Source: Paenibacillus ihbetae (GTDB lineage: Bacteria > Bacillota > Bacilli > Paenibacillales > Paenibacillaceae). From it: a stretch of 64,000 nt of DNA. Location of the stretch: positions 5,558,501 to 5,622,500 of the forward strand of contig NZ_CP016809.1 of assembly GCF_002741055.1 (NCBI RefSeq), read 5' to 3'. The notes under the pieces are model-generated. The model worked only from the letters and a program-made list of their open reading frames with translations. It had not been told where the DNA came from and did no database searches. Within the stretch, counting starts at the first letter, position 1; each line of letters begins with the position of its first letter. The position numbers and the translations under genes are program-made. Shown one piece after another: positions 1 through 9,048 of the stretch.

Positions 1-2
1 AG

Positions 3-3000
3 GACATCCAGGACGAGGAGAAGAAGATTACGATCCAGGGCACGATCTTCGGCTTGGACCGCAAGGAGCTGCGAAACGGCAGCACGCTGTTCACCTTCAA
101 TTTGACCGATTTCAGCGATTCCCTGCAGATGAAGATGTTTGCCAAGACGAAGGATGACCTGAAAGTGTTAAGCCTGCTTGCCGACGGCAAATGGGTTAAG
201 GCCAGAGGCCGGGTGGAATATGACCGGTTCATGCAAGTGCCGGAGCTGGTCATGATTCCTACCGATCTGTCCGAGGTGCAAGCTCCACCGGCCCGGAAGG
301 ATAATGCGCCCGAGAAGCGGGTCGAATTCCATCTCCATACAACGATGAGCACGATGGATGCCGTTACGCCGGTCGACCGCTATATCAAAACGGCGGCGAG
401 CTGGGGACATAAAGCGATCGCCGTCAGCGATCATGGCGGTGTACAGTGCTATCCCGACGCGGCGAAGCATGCGAAGAAGAACGGAATCAAGATGATATAC
501 GGACTCGAAGCGAACGTCGTTAACGATGCGGTTAATATCGTGGAGCAGGCGAAGCCGATCGAGCTGAGCAGCGCAACCTACGTCGTCTTCGATATCGAGA
601 CAACGGGCCTGTCGATTACCGCGAACAAAATTATCGAGCTGGCTGCCGTCAAAATGCACGAGGGCAAGGAGATCGACCGGTATGCGACGTTCGTCAATCC
701 GCATGAGCGGATACCGTACCATATTCAGCAATTGACAAACATTAACGATGAGATGGTAAGGGATGCGCCTGAGCTTGAGCCGGTGCTGAAGGAGTTCGTA
801 GAATTCGTTGGGGACGCGGTGCTTGTCGCGCACAATGCAAGATTCGACGTCGGCTTCATTCAGGCATCGCTGCAAAATGCCGGCATGAATACGCTGGACA
901 ACCCGTATCTGGATACGCTGGAGCTTGCGCGGCTGCTGCATCCGGGGATGAAAAACCACCGGCTCAACACGCTTGCCGATAAATACAAGGTTGCCCTGGA
1001 AAGCCATCACCGCGCGATCGATGATACCGTTGCGCTTGCCGGCATTCTGAACGGACTGCTTGCAGACTCGGATAAAATGAAGGGGATCAAGATGCTGGAC
1101 CGGCTGAACGACTACGTCGGCATGGACCTGTCCAATGCGCGTCCGTTTCACTGCGGTATCTATGCCCTGAATATGACGGGCAAGAAGAATCTGTACAAGC
1201 TGGTGTCGATGTCGCATACGGAGTATTTCAAGCGCGTGCCGTGCATACCGAAATCCAAGCTTCAGGAGATGCGCGAAGGCCTGCTTGTGCTGTCAGGCTG
1301 CGAAAAAGGCGAGTTCTTCGAGACGGTGCTCAACAAGACCGAGGAAGAAGCGGAAGAAATTGCGGCCTTCTATGATGTGCTGGAGATCCAGCCGCTGACG
1401 ATGTATATGCATTTGGTGGATAAAGGCCTGGTCGGCAGTCCCGAAGAAATCAAGACGGCCATATCCAAAGTGGTGCGGATCGGCGAGAAGCTGAACAAGC
1501 CGGTGATCGCAACCGGGAATGTGCACTATCTGGAACCGCGGGACAAGCTGTTCAGGGACATTACGATCCATGGCATTACCGGATTCAGCCCGCTTAAGGA
1601 TATGCGCAAGCCTGATGCGCATTTCCGGACTACGGAGGAGATGCTGGAGGAATTCGAGTTCTTGGGCGAGGACAAGGCTTATGAAGTCGTCGTAACCAAT
1701 ACGTCCGAGCTTGCGGACCGGTTCGAAGAGCTGGAGCTGTTCCCGGATAAGCTGTTCACGCCGGTCCTGGAAGGAGCGGACGAGGAGATCCGCAACACCT
1801 GCTACGAGACAGCCCGGTCGATATACGGCGACGATCTGCCTGAGGTTGTCGTAGCCCGGCTCGAGAAGGAGCTGGAGCCGATTATCAAATACGGCTTCTC
1901 CGCGAACTACCTGATTTCCGAGCGGCTGGTTAAAAAATCGAACCGCGACGGATATTTGGTCGGCTCCCGGGGATCCGTCGGCTCATCGGTCGTTGCAACC
2001 TTCCTCGGCATTTCCGAGGTTAACCCGCTGCCGGCCCATTATATTTGCCTGAACAAAGAGTGCAAGCACAGCGAGTGGTTCCTCGACGGCAGCGTGCCGA
2101 GCGGTTTCGACTTGCCGGACAAGGCTTGCCCGAACTGCGGCAACATGATGAAAGGCGAAGGGCAGGATATTCCGTTTGAGACGTTCCTCGGTTTCAAGGG
2201 GGACAAGGTTCCCGATATCGACTTGAACTTCTCCGGGGAATATCAGCCGCATGCCCATAACTTTACGAAGGAAATGTTCGGCGAGAAGAGCGTGTTTCGG
2301 GCGGGGACGATCGGTACCGTCGCCGAGAAGACGGCGTTCGGCTTCGCCAAGAAGTATGAGGAGCATCATAACAAGCGCTGGCGGGGCGCGGAGCTGAACC
2401 GGCTAGCCGCCGGCTGTACCGGCGTGAAGCGAAGCACCGGTCAGCATCCCGGCGGTATCGTCGTCGTACCGGATTATATCGAGGTCGAGGATATCACCCC
2501 GGTTCAGTATCCGGCCGACGACGTGAACGCCGAGTGGAAGACGACGCATTTCGATTACCACGCCTTTGATGCGAACCTGCTGAAGCTCGATATACTGGGA
2601 CACGATGATCCGACGATGATGAGAATGCTGCAGGATCTGACGGGCGTCGATCCGACGACGATTCCGATGAACGATCCGAAGGTAATGAGCATGTTCAACT
2701 CGACGGAAGCGCTCGGGGTAACCCCGGAGCAAATCCGTTCGCCGGTGGCGACCTACGGCGTTCCGGAGATGGGAACCAAGTTCGTCCGGCAGATGCTCGT
2801 GGAATCCCAGCCGTCCAGCTTCGCCGACCTGCTGCAAATATCCGGCCTCTCGCACGGTACCGGCGTATGGCTCGGCAATGCGCAGGAGCTCATCAAGAAC
2901 GGCACATGCAACATCAAGACGGTTATCGGCTGTCGTGACGATATCATGCTGTTCCTGATCTACAAGGCCGGGATGGATGCAAGCCTCGCATTTAAGATCA

Positions 3001-3635
3001 CGGAGAGCGTGCGGAAGGGCAAGGGGCTGACCCAGGAATGGATCGACGAGATGAAGCGGTGCAAGGTGCCTCAGTGGTACATTGACTCCTGTCTCAAAAT
3101 CCAGTACATGTTCCCGAAAGCCCACGCGGCCGCATATGTTATCTCGGCGGTACGTACTGCGTATTTCAAGCTGTATTATCCGATCGAGTACTATGCGACG
3201 TATTTCTCGGTTCGCGCCGAGGATATCGATATTGAGCTGTGCTGTCAAGGATATGACGCGATATACCGCCGGATCGAGGAAATCGAGCAGCTCGGCTTCG
3301 GAGCCAGCGCGAAGGAGAAAGGGAGTCTGCCGATCCTGGAGATGGCGCTGGAGATGACGGCCAGAGGCTTTACCTTCAAGAGCATCGATCTTTATCGTTC
3401 GGATGCAACCAAATTTACGGTGGATGGGGATTCGCTCATCCCGCCGTTCTCGGCCCTTGCCGGTATCGGCGAGAACGCCGCCCGCAACATTGCGGCCGCC
3501 CGCGAATTCGGCGAGTTCTTATCGATCGAGGATTTCCAGCAGAAGTCCAAGGCGAGTAAGACGGCGGTAGAGCTGCTGACCCAGATGGGCTGCTTCCGCG
3601 GCTTGCCGGAGAGCAATCAGCTGTCATTATTCTGA
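3..3635 (+). CDS. polC: DNA polymerase III PolC-type, 5' end outside the window
   Basis: Replicative DNA polymerase of low-GC Gram-positives, with built-in 3'-5' proofreading exonuclease. The frame is open from base 3, so the gene enters from the left edge; 1210 codons are visible against roughly 1440 in the family, so about the first 230 residues are missing. In order: the end of the OB region, the PHP domain beginning at EFHLHTT, the DEDD exonuclease inserted in it (VFDIETTGL, then HNARFDVGF), a zinc site (CLNKECKH and CPNCG) and the polymerase core with PDIDLNFSG. The TTG at 54 is internal. It precedes rimP, as in Bacillus subtilis. Identification is secure. Confidence 0.97.
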   Translation, partial: DIQDEEKKITIQGTIFGLDRKELRNGSTLFTFNLTDFSDSLQMKMFAKTKDDLKVLSLLADGKWVKARGRVEYDRFMQVPELVMIPTDLSEVQAPPARKDNAPEKRVEFHLHTTMSTMDAVTPVDRYIKTAASWGHKAIAVSDHGGVQCYPDAAKHAKKNGIKMIYGLEANVVNDAVNIVEQAKPIELSSATYVVFDIETTGLSITANKIIELAAVKMHEGKEIDRYATFVNPHERIPYHIQQLTNINDEMVRDAPELEPVLKEFVEFVGDAVLVAHNARFDVGFIQASLQNAGMNTLDNPYLDTLELARLLHPGMKNHRLNTLADKYKVALESHHRAIDDTVALAGILNGLLADSDKMKGIKMLDRLNDYVGMDLSNARPFHCGIYALNMTGKKNLYKLVSMSHTEYFKRVPCIPKSKLQEMREGLLVLSGCEKGEFFETVLNKTEEEAEEIAAFYDVLEIQPLTMYMHLVDKGLVGSPEEIKTAISKVVRIGEKLNKPVIATGNVHYLEPRDKLFRDITIHGITGFSPLKDMRKPDAHFRTTEEMLEEFEFLGEDKAYEVVVTNTSELADRFEELELFPDKLFTPVLEGADEEIRNTCYETARSIYGDDLPEVVVARLEKELEPIIKYGFSANYLISERLVKKSNRDGYLVGSRGSVGSSVVATFLGISEVNPLPAHYICLNKECKHSEWFLDGSVPSGFDLPDKACPNCGNMMKGEGQDIPFETFLGFKGDKVPDIDLNFSGEYQPHAHNFTKEMFGEKSVFRAGTIGTVAEKTAFGFAKKYEEHHNKRWRGAELNRLAAGCTGVKRSTGQHPGGIVVVPDYIEVEDITPVQYPADDVNAEWKTTHFDYHAFDANLLKLDILGHDDPTMMRMLQDLTGVDPTTIPMNDPKVMSMFNSTEALGVTPEQIRSPVATYGVPEMGTKFVRQMLVESQPSSFADLLQISGLSHGTGVWLGNAQELIKNGTCNIKTVIGCRDDIMLFLIYKAGMDASLAFKITESVRKGKGLTQEWIDEMKRCKVPQWYIDSCLKIQYMFPKAHAAAYVISAVRTAYFKLYYPIEYYATYFSVRAEDIDIELCCQGYDAIYRRIEEIEQLGFGASAKEKGSLPILEMALEMTARGFTFKSIDLYRSDATKFTVDGDSLIPPFSALAGIGENAARNIAAAREFGEFLSIEDFQQKSKASKTAVELLTQMGCFRGLPESNQLSLF

Positions 3636-3701
3636 TTTCTCTATCCTGTTTCGAACACGAACGCCTTGCATTGGAGGCTTCTTGACAGTCAAGGAGTCAT
3701 A

Positions 3702-3731
3702 CTTGTCACTATTACCAGACTATGTTATAAT
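3702..3731 (+). promoter_or_regulatory. sigma-A promoter of the rimP-nusA-infB operon
   Basis: TTGTCA at 3702-3707, an 18-base spacer and TATAAT at 3726-3731, with an extended -10 TG at 3723-3724. Start of transcription is expected near 3738, giving a leader of about 93 bases before rimP. Confidence 0.8.
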
Positions 3732-3761
3732 TTTTTTGGTAATCATGGAGATAAAACCGTT

Positions 3762-3793
3762 GAGTAAAGAGTGGGGCAACCCACTCTTTACTC
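3762..3793 (+). promoter_or_regulatory. perfect 14-bp hairpin with GCAA tetraloop in the rimP leader
   Basis: GAGTAAAGAGTGGG (3762-3775) pairs without mismatch with 3780-3793 around a GCAA (GNRA-type) loop. Only three T follow, so it is a poor intrinsic terminator. It lies about 25 bases after the predicted transcription start and 37 bases before the rimP start codon. It could stabilise the 5' end, act as a pause or processing site, or bind a protein; the sequence does not decide. Confidence 0.75.
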
Positions 3794-3830
3794 TTTGGTA
3801 TATAGGAATTCAACTTGGAGGTTATGTTCT

Positions 3831-4292
3831 TTGAGCACATCAAAGATTAAAACGACTGTGGAAGAAATGGTGCAGCCGTATCTGGACGAACACGGCTTCG
3901 AACTGGTCGATGTGGAATACGTGAAGGAAGGAAGCAGCTGGTTCCTGCGTGTGTTTGTAGATAAAGAGGGCGGCATTGATATTGACGATTGCGGAGTAAT
4001 CAGTGAATATCTGAGCCAGAAGCTGGATGAGAACGATCCGATTCCGACCGCTTATTTTCTCGAGGTTTCCTCTCCGGGCGCCGAGCGTCCGCTTAAGAAG
4101 AAGGAGGACGTCGCCAAAGCTGTCGGCAAGAACGTATTCGTTACGGTATACGAGCCGATCGACGGGCTGAAGGAGTTCGAGGGCAAGCTGGAATCCTTCG
4201 AGCAGGAAGAGCTTGTTATTCAAACGGGCAAGAAGCAGCACGTTATTCCATATGCCAAAGTAGCCAGTGCCAGATTGGCCATCATTTTTTAG
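3831..4292 (+). CDS. rimP: ribosome maturation factor RimP
   Basis: Assembly factor for the 30S subunit (YlxS family), 153 residues, the normal length. Family signature stretches such as GFELVDVEY and [13 protein letters not shown] are visible, with an N-terminal alpha/beta domain and a C-terminal Sm-like beta domain. A TTG start at 3831 is chosen because GGAGG (3817-3821) stands nine bases before it; the frame stays open upstream to 3771, but that extension runs through the leader hairpin and has no ribosome-binding site. First gene of the rimP-nusA-ylxR-ylxQ-infB operon. Confidence 0.95.
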   Translation: MSTSKIKTTVEEMVQPYLDEHGFELVDVEYVKEGSSWFLRVFVDKEGGIDIDDCGVISEYLSQKLDENDPIPTAYFLEVSSPGAERPLKKKEDVAKAVGKNVFVTVYEPIDGLKEFEGKLESFEQEELVIQTGKKQHVIPYAKVASARLAIIF

Positions 4293-4324
4293 ACGGAAGT
4301 TTTGAAAGGGGGAACCGATTTTCA

Positions 4325-5422
4325 ATGAGTATGGATTTTATTGAAGCGATGAACGAGCTGGAGAGAGAGAAAGGCATCAGCAAAGATGTGTTGTTTGAAG
4401 CCATCGAGGCTGCGCTGATCTCGAGTTACAAGCGTAACTTCAACACGGCGCAAAATGTCCGTGTGGATATGAACCGCAATACCGGCGTCATCAAAGTGTT
4501 TGCACGGAAGCTGATCGTTGAAGAGGTTCTGGATCCGCGGACGGAAATTTCGCTGCATGCGGCACGCGAAATCAATCCGCATTTCCAGCTCGAGGATATC
4601 GCCGAGATCGAGGTAACGCCTCGCGATTTCGGCCGGATCGCGGCTCAGACGGCGAAGCAGGTCGTTACGCAGCGCATCCGGGAAGCCGAGCGCGGTTTGA
4701 TCTACAGCGCGTTTATCGACAAGGAAGACGATATCGTCACCGGCACGCTGCAGCGCCAGGATCTTAGAAACATTTACATCGACCTCGGGAAGATCGAGGC
4801 CGCGCTACCGCTTACGGAGCTGATGCCCAATGAGAAGTTCAAGCACGGCGACCGGATCAAGGCGTATATCACGAAGGTTGAGAACACCACGAAAGGTCCG
4901 CAAATCATGCTGTCCCGTACGCATCCGGGTCTGCTCAAGCGCCTGTTCGAGCTGGAGGTTCCCGAAATTTTCGACGGTGTCGTCGAGATCCGCTCGGTTG
5001 CGCGCGAAGCGGGTTACCGCTCCAAGATTGCGGTGTACTCTCGCAATGAGGAGGTCGATCCGGTGGGCTCCTGCGTAGGTCCGAAAGGGATGCGCGTCCA
5101 GACGATCGTGAACGAGCTTCGCGGAGAGAAGATCGACATCGTCCGCTATTCGGATTCGGTCGAGGAGTATGTGGCCAACGCCCTCAGTCCTTCGAAGGTG
5201 CTTGAGGTTCAAGTGTTCGAGGATGAGAAGATGGCCCGCGTCATCGTTCCCGACTACCAGCTCTCGCTGGCCATCGGCATCAAGGGCCAGAACGCGCGCC
5301 TTGCAGCTAAATTGACAGGCTGGAAGATCGATATTAAGAGCGAAAGCCAGGCGGAGCAGGAATTTGGCAGACCAAAATCCCAATCCGGTGAGATGCACCA
5401 GGATTCCGTCTCCGTGGATTAA
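4325..5422 (+). CDS. nusA: transcription termination/antitermination factor NusA
   Basis: RNA polymerase-associated factor controlling pausing, termination and antitermination. 365 residues, typical of Firmicute NusA without the C-terminal acidic repeats of Proteobacteria. An N-terminal polymerase-binding domain (about 1-125) is followed by an S1 domain (about 135-200) and two KH domains (about 205-345), with the KH signatures VGPKGMR and GIKGQNARLA visible. The start at 4325 follows AAAGGGGG; the second ATG at 4331 is a less likely alternative. It lies 32 bases after rimP in the same operon. In B. subtilis NusA is autoregulated through this operon. Confidence 0.97.
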   Translation: MSMDFIEAMNELEREKGISKDVLFEAIEAALISSYKRNFNTAQNVRVDMNRNTGVIKVFARKLIVEEVLDPRTEISLHAAREINPHFQLEDIAEIEVTPRDFGRIAAQTAKQVVTQRIREAERGLIYSAFIDKEDDIVTGTLQRQDLRNIYIDLGKIEAALPLTELMPNEKFKHGDRIKAYITKVENTTKGPQIMLSRTHPGLLKRLFELEVPEIFDGVVEIRSVAREAGYRSKIAVYSRNEEVDPVGSCVGPKGMRVQTIVNELRGEKIDIVRYSDSVEEYVANALSPSKVLEVQVFEDEKMARVIVPDYQLSLAIGIKGQNARLAAKLTGWKIDIKSESQAEQEFGRPKSQSGEMHQDSVSVD

Positions 5423-5450
5423 TTCCGAAACAAGCGGGGGGGTAAGCGTC

Positions 5451-5762
5451 TTGAAACAGAGAAAAATACCGCTGCGTAAATGTGTGGCATGTCAGGAAAT
5501 GATGCCGAAGAAAGAGCTGATCCGGATTGTCAGAACGCCCGACGAGGCGGTCATGATTGATCTGACCGGCAAAAAGTCGGGCCGCGGCGCTTATCTGTGC
5601 GGCAAAGTTTCCTGCTTTAAGCTTGCACACAAAAATAAAGCTTTGGATCGCGCGTTGAAGCAGCAAGTGAAGCCTGAGATCTATGAACAATTGGCCCAGG
5701 ATTTCATCAAGGTTGAGGATGAATTCCTGGCCGCTAAAGAGCGTGCAGCCGATGATGAATAG
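5451..5762 (+). CDS. rnpM: YlxR/RnpM family RNA-binding protein
   Basis: Small basic protein of the YlxR (DUF448) family, 103 residues from a TTG at 5451 that follows a run of seven G. The family motif RKCVACQEMMPKKELIRIVR and the later GRGAYLC are both present. B. subtilis YlxR has been described as a nucleoid-associated regulator and more recently as a modulator of RNase P (RnpM); that role here rests on the family, not the sequence. It sits between nusA and ylxQ as in other Firmicutes and overlaps the start of ylxQ. The longer upstream frame runs back into nusA and has no ribosome-binding site. Confidence 0.9.
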   Translation: MKQRKIPLRKCVACQEMMPKKELIRIVRTPDEAVMIDLTGKKSGRGAYLCGKVSCFKLAHKNKALDRALKQQVKPEIYEQLAQDFIKVEDEFLAAKERAADDE

Positions 5763-6078
5763 GGCGCTTTCTCAGCTCGGCCTGGCCATGCGGGCCGGCA
5801 AGGTGGTTACGGGTGATGAGATCGTGCTCAAAGCCATCCGGTCTTCAGAAGCAAAGTTGGTTATTCTTGCGGGTGACGCCTCAGATAATACTAAAAAAAA
5901 GTTCCGCGACAAATGCGGTTCTTATAACATCCCTCTGGTAATCGGATTTGACCGGGAAAGTCTGGGCACAAGTGTAGGTAAACCCGAGCGGGTTGTGCTG
6001 GCCGTTACGGATCAAGGATTCGCAGAAATGATCTCCAGAACGATGGAGACAATGTCGGAGGTGGAGTATATTGAGTAA
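5752..6078 (+). CDS. rplGA: L7Ae-family ribosomal protein YlxQ
   Basis: RNA-binding protein of the L7Ae/L30e/S12e/Gadd45 family, which bind kink-turns; 108 residues. Residues early in the protein ([13 protein letters not shown]) and the central [14 protein letters not shown] stretch match the family. The start is at 5752 or 5755 (tandem ATG) inside the last codons of ylxR, so the two are probably translationally coupled; the upstream ribosome-binding site is weak, which fits coupling. Its end overlaps the infB start by eight bases. Its ribosomal role in bacteria is inferred from homology. Confidence 0.9.
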   Translation: MMNRALSQLGLAMRAGKVVTGDEIVLKAIRSSEAKLVILAGDASDNTKKKFRDKCGSYNIPLVIGFDRESLGTSVGKPERVVLAVTDQGFAEMISRTMETMSEVEYIE

Positions 6079-8647
6079 ACAAGAAAACAAAGACAATAAA
6101 CTTCGCGTATATGAATACGCGAAATCGCTGAATATGAGCAGTAAAGAAATTATAACGATCCTTAAGCGTTTGAACATTCCGGTTAACAACCACATGAGCG
6201 TCATGGAGAACGATACGGTATCCAAGGTTGAGCAGTTCTTTAAGGATATCAAGTCGAATGCTGCAGCCAAGCGTGACGGTGCGGACGCTTCCCGCGGGGA
6301 GAGCCGCAAGCCGCCCGTATCGGTTGCTTCCAGCTCTTCCGCGGCTGATTCGAAAGTAAGCAGCGGACAGGACGGCTCTAGAAATGCAGGTCAGCGCGGT
6401 CAAGGTCAACCAAAAAAACAACAGGAAAAGCAGGTAGGTATGAATAGTAGAAATCATCAAAATAACCAGAACCAGAACACATCCGGATCCCAGCGTCCGC
6501 AAGGACAGGGACAGGACTCTCGCAGAAGCCAATCAGGCCCGGCTCAAGGAAGCCAGAATCAAAATCGCGGCAACCAGGCACCAAGACAAGGCGGAACAGC
6601 ATCCGGCTCCCGTCCGCAAGGCGGAGGCCAAGGCGGTGCTCGTCCGCAGAATAACGGCGCTCAAGGCGCTTCGCGTCCGCAAGGCAGAACGGGACGCACG
6701 GACTCCGGCAACCAGAACAACAACAACAGCAACAGTCAAAACAACCGGGGCGGAAGAAACAATAACAACAACAATTCCAAGCGGTTTGACGATAACAACC
6801 GCCAAGGCGGATTCCGCGGCAACAATCGCGGCGGCAAGAATAACCGCGGACGGAACCAGAACAATCAGCAGCCGCCTCGTGAGAAAATCGACAACACGCC
6901 GAAGAAAATTATCGTCCGTGGCAACATGACCGTCGGTGAAACGGCGAAGCTGCTTCATAAGGACGCTTCCGAAGTCATCAAGAAGCTGATTTTCCTCGGC
7001 GTGATGGCCACGATCAACCAGGAGCTGGACATCGATACGATCCAGCTGCTTGCGGGCGAATTCGGCGTCGAGGTTGAAGTGAAGATTCCGGTGGAAGAAG
7101 ACCGGTTCGAGACGGTCGAAGAGAATGACGCGCCTGAAGATTTGAAGGAGCGCCCTCCGGTCGTTACCATCATGGGTCACGTTGACCATGGTAAAACGAC
7201 GCTTCTTGATGCGATCCGTTCCACGAACGTGACCGGCGGCGAAGCCGGCGGCATCACTCAGCACATCGGTGCTTATCAAGTTGAAATCAACGGCAAGAAG
7301 ATCACCTTCCTGGATACACCGGGTCACGAAGCGTTTACCGCGATGCGTGCACGCGGCGCGCAGGTCACGGATATGACGATTATCGTTGTTGCAGCCGATG
7401 ACGGCGTGATGCCGCAGACGGTAGAAGCGATCAACCATGCGAAGGCGGCAGGATTGCCGATCATCGTGGCCGTGAACAAAATCGATAAACCGACTGCCAA
7501 TCCGGATAAGGTGAAGCAGGAGCTGACCGAATACGAGCTTGTGCCGGAGGAATGGGGCGGAGATACGATCTTCGTTAACGTTTCGGCAAAACAGCGCATG
7601 GGACTCGAGGATCTGCTTGAAATGATTCTGCTTGTAGCGGAAGTGAATGAATACAAAGCGAATCCGGATAAGCGTGCCCGCGGTACGGTTATTGAAGCGG
7701 AGCTGGATAAAGGCAGAGGTCCGGTCGCCCGCATCCTCGTTCAGCACGGAACGCTGAAAGTCGGCGATGCGTTTGTAGCGGGCAACTGCTTCGGCCGCAT
7801 CCGTGCGATGGTGAATGACAAAGGACGCCGCCTGAAAGAAGCCGGTCCGTCCACGCCGGTTGAAATCACCGGTCTTACGGAGGTGCCAGGCGCAGGGGAT
7901 CCGTTCATGGTGTTCGAGGACGAGCGCAAGGCGCGCTCGATCGCCGAGAAACGTGCGATCACACAGCGTCAGTCGGAGCTTAACACGAATACCCGCGTAA
8001 CCCTCGACGACTTGTTCAAGCACATCAAGGACGGCGAGATCAAGGATCTGAACGTGATCATTAAAGGTGACGTACAGGGCTCGGTTGAAGCGTTGAAGAG
8101 CTCGCTTAACAAGATCGAAGTGGAAGGCGTGCGCGTAAAAATCATCCACAGCGGCGTCGGAGCGATTACGGAATCCGATATTATTCTGGCGGCTGCCTCC
8201 AATGCGATTGTTATCGGCTTCAACGTCCGTCCGGATGTTCAAGCGAAACAAACGTCGGAGCAGGAGAAGGTCGACGTGCGTCTGCACCGTGTCATCTATA
8301 ATGTAATCGAGGAAATTGAGCAAGCTATGAAGGGGATGCTCGATCCGGAATACAAAGAATCCGTGATCGGACATGCGGAAGTCCGCAACACCTTTAAAGT
8401 GAGCAAGATTGGTACGATTGCAGGCTGTATGGTTACTTCCGGAAAAATCACGCGCAATGCCGAAGCCCGCTTGATCCGCGACGGCATCGTCATTCATGAG
8501 GGCAAGATCGATTCCCTCAAGCGTTTCAAGGACGACGCGAAGGAAGTGGCGCAGGGCTACGAATGCGGTATTACGTTGGCCAGCTACAGCGATGTCAAAG
8601 AAGGAGACGTCATCGAAGCCTTTGTCATGGAGACGGTAGAGCGCTAA
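6071..8647 (+). CDS. infB: translation initiation factor IF-2
   Basis: GTPase that brings initiator tRNA to the 30S subunit. 858 residues from a TTG at 6071 behind GGAGGTGG. An N-terminal IF2N helix domain is followed by a long Gln/Asn/Gly/Arg-rich disordered segment (about 85-280), a second IF2N domain, the G domain (GHVDHGKTT at 369-377, NKID at 469) and the C-terminal beta-barrel and tRNA-binding domains. An in-frame ATG at 6440 (codon 124), preceded by AGG-rich sequence, could start a shorter IF2 form as known in B. subtilis and Escherichia coli. The ylxP gene that follows infB in B. subtilis is absent. Confidence 0.98.
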   Translation: MSKQENKDNKLRVYEYAKSLNMSSKEIITILKRLNIPVNNHMSVMENDTVSKVEQFFKDIKSNAAAKRDGADASRGESRKPPVSVASSSSAADSKVSSGQDGSRNAGQRGQGQPKKQQEKQVGMNSRNHQNNQNQNTSGSQRPQGQGQDSRRSQSGPAQGSQNQNRGNQAPRQGGTASGSRPQGGGQGGARPQNNGAQGASRPQGRTGRTDSGNQNNNNSNSQNNRGGRNNNNNNSKRFDDNNRQGGFRGNNRGGKNNRGRNQNNQQPPREKIDNTPKKIIVRGNMTVGETAKLLHKDASEVIKKLIFLGVMATINQELDIDTIQLLAGEFGVEVEVKIPVEEDRFETVEENDAPEDLKERPPVVTIMGHVDHGKTTLLDAIRSTNVTGGEAGGITQHIGAYQVEINGKKITFLDTPGHEAFTAMRARGAQVTDMTIIVVAADDGVMPQTVEAINHAKAAGLPIIVAVNKIDKPTANPDKVKQELTEYELVPEEWGGDTIFVNVSAKQRMGLEDLLEMILLVAEVNEYKANPDKRARGTVIEAELDKGRGPVARILVQHGTLKVGDAFVAGNCFGRIRAMVNDKGRRLKEAGPSTPVEITGLTEVPGAGDPFMVFEDERKARSIAEKRAITQRQSELNTNTRVTLDDLFKHIKDGEIKDLNVIIKGDVQGSVEALKSSLNKIEVEGVRVKIIHSGVGAITESDIILAAASNAIVIGFNVRPDVQAKQTSEQEKVDVRLHRVIYNVIEEIEQAMKGMLDPEYKESVIGHAEVRNTFKVSKIGTIAGCMVTSGKITRNAEARLIRDGIVIHEGKIDSLKRFKDDAKEVAQGYECGITLASYSDVKEGDVIEAFVMETVER

Positions 8648-8665
8648 TAAACGAGGTGATCAACG

Positions 8666-9016
8666 ATGGCAAAAATCAGAACAGGGCGCGTAGGCGAGCA
8701 AATTAAGAAAGAGCTCAGCCAACTGATTCAGACTGAAATCAAAGATCCGAGAATCGGCTTCATCACCGTAACCGGCGTTGATGTGACGAACGACTTGTCG
8801 CAAGCCAAGGTGTACTTGAGCGTGCTCGGAGACGAAGAACAGAAGGCAGCATCCTTAAAGGGCCTGGAAAAAGCAACCGGGTTCCTCCGTTCCGAGCTTG
8901 GCAAACGGATCCGTCTCCGGCATGTTCCGGAGCTGATCTTCAAGTTTGACGAATCCATTGCCTATGGAAGCCGGATCGAGAAGCTGCTGAATGAGATCGG
9001 TGAGCGCGAAGAGTAA
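8666..9016 (+). CDS. rbfA: 30S ribosome-binding factor RbfA
   Basis: Cold-shock-associated factor needed for late 16S rRNA 5'-end processing and 30S maturation. 116 residues, one KH-like domain, with the characteristic [19 protein letters not shown] segment around residues 28-46. GAGGTGAT lies well placed before the ATG. It follows infB after 18 bases and almost certainly shares its transcript. Confidence 0.96.
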   Translation: MAKIRTGRVGEQIKKELSQLIQTEIKDPRIGFITVTGVDVTNDLSQAKVYLSVLGDEEQKAASLKGLEKATGFLRSELGKRIRLRHVPELIFKFDESIAYGSRIEKLLNEIGEREE

Positions 9017-9048
9017 TCATGCAAGTTCGTAAATAAAGGAGAGGGCGA

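Noticed and set aside
54..56. TTG at 54 as start of polC
   Set aside because: The frame stays open to base 3 with PolC-like residues upstream, and the family is about 230 residues longer; it is an internal codon.
168..1217. Long minus-strand ORFs opposite polC, infB, pnp, uxa and other genes
   Set aside because: They are antisense shadows of strongly supported genes, produced by GC-rich codon usage, without ribosome-binding sites or family motifs.
3762..3793. Hairpin as intrinsic terminator of polC
   Set aside because: It lies downstream of the rimP promoter and has just three T after the stem.
6720..6900. AAC/AAT-rich stretch as a CRISPR or tandem repeat array
   Set aside because: It is in-frame low-complexity coding sequence of infB with irregular units and no spacers.
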